A DNA stretch of 64,000 nt from Lingula anatina. Its lineage: Eukaryota > Brachiopoda > Lingulata > Lingulida > Lingulidae. How positions within the stretch are numbered: position 1 is the first letter of the stretch; each line of letters starts with the position of its first letter. Shown here one piece after another: positions 45,880-56,800 of the stretch. The stretch covers positions 352,848 through 416,847 of the forward strand of contig NW_019775647.1 of the NCBI RefSeq assembly GCF_001039355.2. The letters run 5' to 3'. The notes beneath the pieces are model-generated. The model was not told where the DNA came from, searched no databases, and saw only the letters and a program-made list of their open reading frames with translations. A program made the translations under genes and the position numbers.

Positions 45880-46620
45880 CCCCAAAATGATGTTTGAACA
45901 GATTTTTCTGCTGGCATTCTAAGCTGTTTGTCAATGGGAAAGGAAAGTAGGTCACGGGAGTAGGTTAAATTTACAACCATAAATTTAAAGAAAGGAGCAG
46001 TCTAAAGGTCTTTTATGGCTGATCGAGTGATCTATTCAGTTTATCCCTTGGCATGTCAAATTTATTTGAGTCATATAAGAATCTAGTAGAAGTGGTTTAC
46101 ATGTGTTACTGGGAATCCACGCTCCACCGATGCTCGGTTCGTATGTACCTTTAACATAGCAAAAGATACCAACGGATTTTAAATATATGTGTCTTTAAAT
46201 GTGTTCGTCTTTCGATCACGGCAACTGGTTATTTTTAAATTCTGGATAAAAAACCAAGCATTAAGAGACAAAAATAGCATTTAAAGATGTCTTTGAAGTC
46301 ACTCTTTGCTATAAAAGACTATAGTAGTGTAACTTAGAAAAATTCCAAAAGACCTCGTTTCATTTGTCACCCGAAAAATGACATTTAGGATAATTGCTGC
46401 TTGCTTTCTGTGCTGTATATAACCGGGACAGATGCGTAGGTCAATCTACGACCAGAAATTTGAAGAAAGTGGAGTTTTAAATCTTTTTATGGCTAATCGA
46501 GTGACGCATTCGGGTTATCCATTGGCATGTCAACTTTATTTGAGTCGTATAAGAAACTGTGCTCCAATATGTTACTGGAGAACCCATCTCGTTTTTATGT
46601 AACTTTTAGAGAATCCAGAG
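45880..46620. repeat. Tandem duplication upstream of peptide gene 2, about 500-base spacing
   Basis: About 45880-46100 and 46380-46600 share TTTTATGGCT(G/A)ATCGAGTGA, TTATCC(C/A)TTGGCATGTCAA, TTTATTTGAGTC and 'gtaggt'-containing text. Because it lies 5' of the minus-strand peptide gene, it may be a duplicated promoter region, as seen for gene 1. No UTR exon could be fixed. Confidence 0.6.
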
Positions 46621-46932
46621 TTAAATTTAAGGGCCCTGTCCTTGTTTATTTCAGTCCGAAATATTACCAGTGACCCCAAATCAATAAAGTATCTCATCTT
46701 GTTCACTTAACCAGGTTTGTTTTTATAACATTCCAACTCTGCAAAAATTGTATTTGATTGCACTTCCATTATTGTTGTCATATATCCTTTATACTTTACT
46801 TTTACCCTGGATATCAAAAGTACTTGATATTAATCAGCCTCTGTGAATAAATTAATTGAGAGAGAAAGAGAGAAGGAGATAGATAGATAATACAAACGGT
46901 ATACAACAAGTCAAGGGAAACCTTCCAATGCA

Positions 46933-47243
46933 GGGCCCAGTTTAGCACTAACCAGTGTTTAACTCTAACCAGTGGATAAATTCCCCTAAACCCCGTTAAC
47001 TAAATGACGGATGAAATTGTGTTTCATAAACAGTGTTTAAACAGTCTGTTAGTTAACTGACCTTTAAATAATTATTTTATCCAGTTAAACACTGGCCAGT
47101 TAACTAATTGGCTGTTTTTAGTCAGAACACTGTATATGAAACACATTTTAACCATCTTTTAGTTAATGGGTGTTAGGAGAATTTATCCACTGGTTAGGCT
47201 TATCCACTGGTTAGTGCTAAACGTCCTTTATAAAACTGGGCCC
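46933..47243. mobile_element. MITE with GGGCCCAGTTT ends
   Basis: Left end GGGCCCAGTTTAGCACTAAC is inverted at the right end (AAACTGGGCCC), and internal CACTAACCAGTGTTTAAC is inverted as TCCACTGGTTAGTGCTAAAC. About 310 bases; no clear target duplication. The ends resemble those of the 0.96 kb element at 40072 (GGCCC-GTTT), suggesting a related family. Confidence 0.75.
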
Positions 47244-48361
47244 AGAAGAATATAAAAAACGGGACTTAGAAAAATAATTTTTAAAAAGTCCTTTGTTTTA
47301 GTAAGTATTATATATATTTGTTTTTATTTAATCCCTCACACGAGTCACATGAGGTAAGCATTTAGTTTAACGAAACGGCAATTTACCAACATCCGAACGC
47401 GAATTGCTGCCATGTCAATAATGATAAGAAAAACAAAAAGAATAAAAAGTTTTACGTTGGAGTATTTTGCGTACGTTGGGAAAATTTACCAATCTGGTTA
47501 AAATAGATTTTCCCAAACATAAACCTCCAACTAGGACCGATTTTACATACCAGTTGATTTCCTTTTTCCTAATTGATCACTTTGCAGGCTCGACTGTATT
47601 AGTTCACTGTCTCTATCAGGCGTGGCAGTTGGGACTGTAGCACATCTGTGTCCAGTTTGCAACTGAAGTCCAGCGATAGGGTGAAATTTTTTTATTGATT
47701 AGACTGGGTAATTTATGGCTAAGGCTGAATAATATATGGCCCAAAAATCCAATCCAATTAGGCATGTTAATATGTTAGCTCTGCGGAACTGTAGAAACTG
47801 CCGCAGGACATCAAATACTGCAATGAGGCCGCTTAAAACATTTTTTAAAGTCGCTATGCAGTGCAATGCAGAGCATCGTCTTTGTGTTGTATTCCATTAC
47901 AAAGGTTATCTGGGACAGTAAATATGTCTCTAACTTCGGTTAGCTTGAATGCTGTATGAAACTCGTTGGTGGAAGCAACTGGCCGGGGACGGGTAAAATA
48001 GGTATACTGATTTAAAACGCTGAAATATATAAACTCAGCATATAAACACTCTGGACAATAGAAGTGTCACCCAATGAATCAGAGTAATCAGATTTATTAT
48101 CCTGAAAAGGCGGAATATAAGCAATGTCAGAATATCGATATAGTTGAATTGTTCAGTCAGAACCGTTTCTTTTGTGAAATTTTATGTTAATAAAATGATA
48201 CCAGGAGCATATCATTCCACAGTCATTTATCTCCCCCAAAGTATTGGTTCAGTAGGGGTGACACTTCTATTGTCCAGTGTGTATATTAAATATCATGTGT
48301 GCGAGGACTTTAACTATGAATGATGTAGCATTTCACATTAACACGTGTCTCAGCACGAACA

Positions 48362-48428
<67 letters not shown>

Positions 48429-49308
48429 AACTACTGGTGCCAACTGCAGAGGACTCCACGTTTTAAAATTAAGTAACAGTGCTGGGGCCGTCTTGAGCAT
48501 TGTTAGAGAGAAGAGAAGCTCACAGCAATCGCAAATGAAATTCTATCTGATTTTTGTTCAGTCAATCCAGCCATTCCGCCATACATTGCTCAGGCGAGTG
48601 ACGTCACTCGCAAAATGTCAGAAGTGGAACTTTCTGTGCGCACTCTTTCATTCGAAATGTCAAGGTAAACAGTGTGCCAAACACTTATTAAGGCTATCTA
48701 TTTCACTTCATGAATCAAAACATATTTCCTCGTTGACTAAGTTAATGGGATGTCTTGGTGCGCAGAAGAGCGTGGACCTGGTGTACTGGTTTGTCTAGCC
48801 AGATTAATGATTTAATTCAGTTCGTTTGATAAGACAGTATACAGGAATATATGTAACTGCATATTTATATAATTAAGTATTATATAATTGATCAACCAAT
48901 TAAAAGCTAATGCTCTAGATAGATGACAAAAAAAGAATCGCTGCCTCATGTCTGAGAGGAAGGTGAAATGCGTCTGTATGTCTAGCAGCACCAGACATAC
49001 GTCTACTTAAAAGCAATCACGAGATTATGGTACTGTGCGGTACATTGAATTTTGGCAAGTCAAGGTACAAAAATGTCTGGTTTTTATGTATGTTACACGG
49101 CTCTTAACTCTAATCTATCCGCGCGATCTTAACCTTTATGTCATCACATTTGTGAGTACACTGTTCGGAGCCTGTTTTTTTTTTTCGGTATTAGTGAATG
49201 TGAAGTAATGTACCAGCGTCTGTAAACACACTGTAGTTTTACCAAGGAACACGATTAAGTCGGGGCATTGTCAGATCAGGTCTTAATCATTCCAGTGTTG
49301 GGAAGGAT
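47244..49308. other. Intergenic region upstream of the beta-trefoil-like gene 2
   Basis: Contains a CA/GA microsatellite (48358-48424), an 18-base palindrome at 48594 and A/T-rich sequence. The open frame through the GA repeat (48277-48798) is a low-complexity artefact. No further gene is visible. Confidence 0.5.
48594..48611. promoter_or_regulatory. Perfect 18-base palindrome centred on a CRE
   Basis: GCGAGTGACGTCACTCGC is fully self-complementary and centred on TGACGTCA, the canonical CREB/ATF site. It lies about 700 bases upstream of the first coding exon of the beta-trefoil-like gene 2. Regulatory function is inferred from the motif only. Confidence 0.4.
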
Positions 49309-49428
49309 ATGGAAAACCAAGGAAGTGAGAAGACTGAAAGTGAAGAGAAACAGGTAAGAAAAGCAAGTAGAGACGTATTAGCACCCTAGTTGTAGATATC
49401 TCCATTTGCATTCAGGCATGCTATATCT

Positions 49429-49466
<38 letters not shown>

Positions 49467-49930
49467 GACAGGATTTTTGTTGATAGAAAATTCTATTTTT
49501 CTTATATAATTTACGTATCAACATTTTGCAAACTGAGACCAGTTTTCGTTTGAAGTTGAGTCTGAGGCTTGCGTAACGTAGAACTTAGCAAGAAACAAAT
49601 GGGTAAATGAGTATCGGGCTCCGCAACCTAGGTACATTATTTTTTTAATATAATTAGCTGGTTATCATCCTTTGCAGCTGACTCATGGAGCGGCTGCTGT
49701 TCCGCTTCATCTGCCGCATTGTGCAAATGATGAGATCAAGATTGATGTTGTGCCCTTGCCACACTGTGGAGTGAGAGTTATCGTTCAAGACAAGCGGAAC
49801 CGGCCGCAGTCGAACCAGGTCTGTCTGTCTGTATGTCTGTCTGCCTGTCCCTTGTCACGTCTTTCTGGTTTTTACGTACAGGTAAATGTACATGTAACAG
49901 GCCGTGTGTACATGGAAGTCCATTTAGCCG

Positions 49931-49967
<37 letters not shown>

Positions 49968-52454
49968 GTGTGTGTGTGCGTGCGTGTGTGTGTGTGTTTG
50001 CATGTATTCCCATGAATGTAACCGCATGTACATGTATGTGTGTGCCAAGGCCGAAACGTAGATAAATAAATCGTCCAAAGTCGAAATTACTTTTCTGAAG
50101 TCTGCAAAACAAATTATCAACAACAGCTTAAGTCGATACACTACACTACATTAAACTACACTACACCACACTATAATGTATGAAATGGCTCATTTCAGCC
50201 TAGAGACGGCGATATCGTTTCGTTGTGGTCAGTGATGTCCAATGCAGGAGATGGGTTCCTACAAGTGACCAACGTGAAAGTGGACCCTTTTCTTGACAAA
50301 GACGAATACGTGGTCAACACAGCTGGAGAGCTTGACACGGACGCAAGTAAGAATCCAAAGCATGTAGTTAGTATTTCATCATATTTTAAGTTCGAGCAAC
50401 AGTGTTTTATTTGAAAACATTCCAACTAGATAAACACACAAACATGGAGCAAAGATCACTGCCAAAGATACACACAGATAAATTGTGGTAGCTGAGATCG
50501 AGCGGATCCATTGCACAGCGACCAAATAACACATTTCATTATATTTTGATGAAGGCCACTGGCCCCTTTGTCGCAATACTAAAAAATCCTTGTAAGATTC
50601 CAGGATCTACTTTTAAGTCGGTCCATTTCTGACCTGTCCTGAAATTTTCACGAAAGATCCATACGTAACTTTTTTTTGCATTATGTTGGTGACGAACAGC
50701 CAGACATACGGAGACATAAACATAAGAGGTTATAATATAAATGAATTTATTGTTTTTAATTGCATACAAGAGGGTGTGCGTTACGCACGTCGAATGCACG
50801 ATCGTCCACATAGCTGGTTCCTCACTGAAAAGAAAGCATTAAAATTGAATCTACTAGGGCATCATAATTCTCAAATACGAGTATGTGCTTTGACCTTCAA
50901 ATAATGTTGACTTTCCTTAATGAAGATCGTTTGGAACGACGTCTAGTTTATTTTCGACAATCATCAGTAGAAAAGCCACCCAAGACGTAATACTTATCGT
51001 TATTATTAAAATTATTATTGTAATTATTTTTTCGTATTTGATATTTAGCAAAATTCATGTGGCAGACAAGGTTTTCACCTGGCAATGCTCACCCTTGGAT
51101 CAATATTACCGACCTTGACCCAGTTATCCTGAAAATCCGTGGAACCCAGTTTAAACAAGATGGCGACAATTCTTGGTACATTATTACTGTAGACGGAGAT
51201 GACGTCGTTGCGAAACCAGAGGTGAGAACCTTTCTGCAATGAAGATGACTTGGCTCTTTAGTTTGCCTTTAAATTCAATAATACAGGCACCGTACTATAT
51301 GGTATCTGCATATATGTACAAAAAACAGAGGATCTCAATCAACTCACGCAAATTTGCAATGGAAAACACTCTTTACTTTAAGAACTTTAAAACGCGTACT
51401 AGTGCCATATTTCTATCAGTCATTGCTATTTACATGATCTTACTCCTGAACTGCATTTTCATACATGTATTGTATTGCATACATGTGCATTTCTCCATTC
51501 CATTCAAATCAAGAATGTTTTCCCTGGAGAGGATGCAACACAGACCAATCAGTTCCAAATATTCAACCCGTCCAGGTGGCCGGTATATAGCATGCCAGAG
51601 GTTGGGCGGAATATCAGGTAAGCTTGATTGACGCCGTGTGCGACTCCAAAGCACCAGCATATCTACCGTATAATACATATGCTTTCATACATCAATAAAG
51701 GATATATCTATGAAATTGAATACACGTACATGTATCTTTTGATGAGGGGAAAATGATAGAAATAATGTTCATATGAAATTAAAATTTAGATTATATCTGC
51801 ATTTAAAAGGTAGGCCAAGGGTAAGTAATGAATAATCACAGTACATAAACAAACCTAAACCACCCATCCAAGAAAAAAAAATCATCTAACGTACTAGTAC
51901 CAGTACGTTAATGGGCCTATTAATCAGATATAATACACTGCGTAAAATCTATTTTATCATTTCCCATTTCCCGATATCATTTCCCATCATTTTTTTTTTT
52001 TTTTTTTTGAAACATTGAAATACAAGAAGTTAAAGTCGACATACATGAACCTAATTGGCCATGGGCCAATTAGGTCACCATCGAAGATTCAATTTGTGAA
52101 ACAGCTGCAGGCTACAGAGTATAGTTTTACATAGCTTTTTTGTAGCTGTATAGCTATACTAGCTTAGCTGTACATGTACATTGTACATGTAGCTGTAGGC
52201 CTACTTAACCATTGTAATTATGCTCATTTTAGTTTTGCATATTCAGCCTGAGTTTCAGTATTCCCCAATAACATGCACAATGTCTACATTCTAGATTCAA
52301 CATTAATAATGCTGGAAGTAACATGTTCCTTGGCTCAAGTGCAAAAGGCAAAGCTCGGAAAGTCTCGCAGGAAGGAGATCCAGAGGGCGCTAACTACTAC
52401 TGGCCGAACCCCGCCATTTTGTTTTTTGTCTACGATAGAGGGCAGCCTATATAG
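49309..52454 (+). CDS. Beta-trefoil-like protein, copy 2 (complete)
   Basis: Six exons: 49309-49353, 49678-49818, 50199-50346, 51049-51221, 51514-51617 and 52295-52454 (stop TAG). Phases are 0,0,1,0,2 and the protein has 256 residues. A short charged start (MENQGSEKTESEEKQ) with no signal peptide precedes three trefoil-like repeats: about 64-115 (DIVSLWSV, GDGFLQV, closing KFMWQ), about 128-185 (VILKIRGTQ, WYIITVDGD, closing QFQIFNP) and about 195-256 (NIRFNINNAG, NMFLGSS, closing ILFFVYD). The fold resembles a fascin, FGF/IL-1 or lectin module, and cytosolic or leaderless export is expected. It is the paralogue of the minus-strand gene at 2701-5204 with identical exon phases. Part of the last exon is nearly identical in DNA between the two while other exons have diverged. 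Function unknown. Confidence 0.8.
49937..50000. repeat. (TG)n microsatellite
   Basis: Interrupted TG repeat in intron 2 of the beta-trefoil-like gene 2. A TC tract lies in intron 1 at 49433-49466. Both create spurious frames. Confidence 0.9.
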
Positions 52455-52901
52455 GACAAACGTAATTTGTCGCTAGAACAATCAAACAAATCCTTAGTAG
52501 CTGTACTGGTGTGTCCATTATGAGTGCCAGACTAAATATAGAAACACACTTAGAATAATTCATAAACTGTAGATTAAAGAATACGGTTTGTCAATCACTG
52601 AAAACACTGACGAGGAAAGCTCTTTTACCAATAAAACTTCTGAGAGGAATGTCTTTTGTCTACCGTGTACTGGTTTCTATACATGCGCAAAACAAATGTC
52701 TTCAAGTTCGTAAACCAGACAAAGTGTTCCGTCACTTTCACAGCAAATTAACACGTGATCTGATACAAAACCTATTGATTGCAATTTGGGATATTTTCTA
52801 CTACAGGTAGATGTGTTAGTATGCAATCAGTTTGTTAGGCTTAACAAAAGTGAGGTATTAATGGGCTGTTTTAAAATAGTGCTGTGGGGAGATAAACAAC
52901 A

Positions 52902-52950
52902 TAACGTTACCATAACGCTTTTTTGTTACATAAACGTTATGGTAACGTTA
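52902..52950. repeat. Short palindromic hairpin
   Basis: TAACGTTACCATAACG and CGTTATGGTAACGTTA are exact reverse complements separated by about 17 T-rich bases. Probably a small foldback repeat between two genes. Confidence 0.7.
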
Positions 52951-53199
52951 TAAAACGTTCTGTGCCTGCTGGGATGGACGGGAAAGATGGAAGGTCGAGT
53001 TAAGGCCCACCCACTTTGCATGTACATTGCCGCTGTAATGTACATGGTCCTTAATCAAATTCCACGTGAAGAAAGGTCTTTGTCACTGTGTGCCCACCAG
53101 AGCACTTTGCCTAAAATTTGCATACATCCAATGCACATTTACTGTTAAGCACGTATGATCATTGGCCAAGGCATTGCGAGTCAAAAGTAAGCATATTTT

Positions 53200-53430
53200 A
53201 GCAACTTACACCCCATTCTCATAGATTAGATCGACCTACATTGGATCGACCTAACTCCCTGGGGGTTCACGCTAAATAGCTGTCAGCCGGGCGGACACGA
53301 AAGTTAATTACCCCTTAAAGCTTGTAGTAGGCGGGGACGGACACTTAAGGGGGATAATCTGACAGTAATCTAGTGAGACTCCCCGCGGTGATAGATCGAT
53401 CTAAAAGTTGTGAGAACAGAGCCTTAGAAA
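53200..53430 (+). repeat. Interspersed repeat R3, copy 2
   Basis: Closely matches 20380-20625 in the same orientation (GATCGACCTAACTCCCTGGG, GACACGAAAGTTAATTACCC, CTGACAGTAATCTAG). It lies about 450 bases upstream of the Reeler-domain gene start. Confidence 0.65.
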
Positions 53431-53881
53431 TGTGTGTGTAAAGCTGAAACGTCAATAACCGGGTAAGTCTGTTAAATAGGGCAGTGGGGAAGTGATCACC
53501 CGTTCTAAAAAAGGCTTAAGATTGTACACGAAAAAAAAAGGTAATTACCACATTGGTAAGCTTTCGCATGGACAGCATCTTAAAGAATGCCACGTGTCGC
53601 TGCAAACCTTTTTCAAACACCTATTGTTAAATCAGAATATTCCGCAGTTTTGCAACGCCAGACTGAATGAAGCACCGCTGTTAAACATACATGTATATTT
53701 ACGCAAACGCATCACTAAGCTACATGTTCTATAACAGCTTGCGTCACGAATAAGGAGAGAGAACATTAGCTGAATTTGAAGTAATTTTCATTTGGCAGTA
53801 ACGAGTTGTGGTGAATACATCCTTTAAGAATCGACAGTAGATATTTGAATGTCGTCATAATTAAAGTCGTTAATCGCGGCA

Positions 53882-56800
53882 ATGCTTTTTAAATCCAACA
53901 TCCGTTCAGCCTATTTTGGCGCAGCCTTCTGTTTAGCGATGATGACTTGGGGTGTCAAAGGTGTGAAAGGGTACCCCACGGGCGCCCCACAGGACGCGTG
54001 TGGAGCTATGTTGCCTTACCATGGACCTCAAGGTGACGACCAATTATATCCCAGCCAGACAGGCCCAGCTCCTTACACCATACAAGTCGCATCCCATCAT
54101 GGGACCTACTTGCCGGGCAAGGCGATGAACGGTACGTTTATTGCAGTCTGTTTTACTTACTAAGGATTGAGAAGGCTTTCTGCATCCTCAGTCTTAATAC
54201 TCCGACCTTACTGGTGGTAAAATAGAAATTATTATATTTCCTTGTGTAGTTTACAATGTATTTAATGTGAAATATGGATCTCATACGAAGAGTTGTACGA
54301 AGGGGATGGAGTCGGTGAAATAACTGTGTTTAAAGTATTTTCTTTAGTGGTCATTTCTCAGCCAACCATGACAGTATATTGGCTAATGACAGATTTCGTT
54401 TTGATAGTTTATGGCGTTTCTACATTTGATGGCCTTATATCAACATCTTTTGTCATTTTAAAAAATTTATGCGACCTACATCTGTAACTACATGTAGCTA
54501 CTTGCTAGGAAATAGGGATATTACAATGCTCCATTTTATTTTTATTAGATATGTCTCTATAAGAAAAGATCAGCAAACCGTGATACCGTCTCAAACAGAA
54601 ACTTACACCCTGCTAAAACGTTTGTACCTTTGCACCGGTAATATGAATTGTGTTATGTCCAATTCATGTATGTAACTTGCGCTTCTTTCAGTGACTCTCA
54701 TTGGCAATGTTGCTTTCAAAGGCTTTTTGTTGCAAGCGAGAGTAACGAAAGGCAACACCCAAGTGGGCACGTGGTCTATTCCCAGTGCTATATCTGCGCA
54801 TGCGCGTCACGTGGCATGCGGCTGCCATGACGGAGCCGTGACGCACAGGAACAATACAGATAAGAGAGCCCTTACGTTTATGTGGAATGCGCCCCCTGTC
54901 GGTACCGGGGACGTGAAATTTGTGTAAGTGTTTCAGGCACCCGCGCCCTTCAAACGACAACAGACAGATTTGCTAAATACTTGAGGGACAATCTGCATTT
55001 GTAATCGAACTGGTTTTTATACGTACATGTAGGCTACTATCGGTAATACGTTTGTTCGTAGTTCATACGTTCACGTCAATTAAATCAATTCGATTTTTAT
55101 GTACAGACACAGATGTGTCTGTACATATAGCCATCACCTGCGTCTGTCGTCGCCGTCGCCGTCGTCGCCGTGCACTTTTACCGATAACACGATAAGTGGA
55201 AAACCGTTTTTTCTTTTGGTTTGAAACTTACAGAATTGATGAATATTCATAATACGCAGGTCAAGTTCGAAAATCAGCATGATCGGGCCATTTTTAGGGT
55301 AGTTATGCTGTTTTTTCACTTTTTTCAGCATATATGCAGCACCGATAACACGATAAGTGGAAAACCATTTTACCTTTTGGCTTGAAACTTACAAAACTGA
55401 TAAATATTCATAATACGCAGGTCAAGTTCGAAAATCAGCATGATCGGGTCATTTTTAGGGAATTTATGCTGTTTTTTCACTTTTTTCAGTATATATGCCA
55501 TATTACTTTTTGGCTTGAAACTTATGAAACTGATGAATATTCATAATACGCAGGTCAAGTTCGAAAATCAGCATGATGGGGCCATTTGTGGGGAAGTTAT
55601 GCTGTTTTTTCACTTTTTTCAGCATTTATGCAGCAACGATAACATGATAAGTGGAAAACCATTTTACCTTTTGGCTTGAAACTTACAGAACTGATGAATA
55701 TTAAAAATACGCAGGTCAAGTTCGAAAATTGGCTTGATTGGACTATTTTTACAAATTTAAAGTTATGCTGTTTTTTCCCATTATTCAGCATATATGCAAC
55801 ATTGATAACACATTTTAAGGAAAACCAATCAGCCTTTTGTCTTGAAACTCACAGGAGTGATCAGTCTTACTAGTATACAGATCAAGTTTGAAAATAAGCT
55901 TGATCAGTTAAGTTTTGATGAAGTTATTAGCCCTTTTGTATACAAGTGGTTTTTCTTCAGATTTAATTCTTAGGCATGTTGACAGTCTCATTATGGAACT
56001 AATTAGATATGAAAAAGTGTTGTTTTGACATTTTCTGCTTCTTAACAATAATGAAGTAATACAGGTNCTTTGCTGCCTTGTTGAACTAATTAGATATATT
56101 AAGTTGTTCTTTTGACATTTTCTGCATCTTAACAACATTGTTAGTTGATTATATAAACTCTGTGGGCTAGTCACATTTTCTGAATATCCCTGATACTTTT
56201 ATTATAAAATTTAAAAAAATTATGGTTATTATACTGTTAAGCATTGTGCAATATTGCATCAAAATTGATCAAAACCCTATTCTGGGCACTGCCTCCATAG
56301 TGGCGGTGAAAGGAAAACCATGTCACTTGCTCTTCTCACACTTACAGGAAAGAAACATAGGACTGAAATACAGCTTCAGTTGAAAAATTGTCTCATTAGT
56401 TAATTGTTTGGAAGTAATACAGGTTTTTTTGTGAAAATTTTTATCTTTCACATGTTGCAATTTTCAATGTGGGACTTAGAGCTCCCTTGGGGATGAAGCC
56501 CAGTGGTAATCAAATTTTCTTAATGTCCATGTTTTTAATAGTAGATATTTTAAAATTGGTGGTATTTAATCAGTTAATCATTATGTAATGTTGCATCAAA
56601 ATTCATTAATATCCATTAATATTATGTAAAGTAAAGTGTTACTTTCTATTTTTTTAACTATTCTTACAAGAATGATTCTTAGGATTGACATACAGCTCAT
56701 ATTAGAGAACCAGCTCTATTGGATTATCATTTTTATTAAATTTATGAATTTTTTGTGAAATTTTCATTTTTCTCATTCTGGCACTTTCTAATTGTAAACT

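Noticed and set aside
48277-48798. 173-residue frame through a CA/GA repeat
   Set aside because: The middle is a pure Arg-Glu run from the microsatellite, and the flanks show no family resemblance or splice context.
54293-54675. Short plus-strand frames between exons 1 and 2 of the Reeler gene
   Set aside because: They lie wholly in the intron, lack domain similarity and are no longer than expected by chance in A/T-rich DNA.
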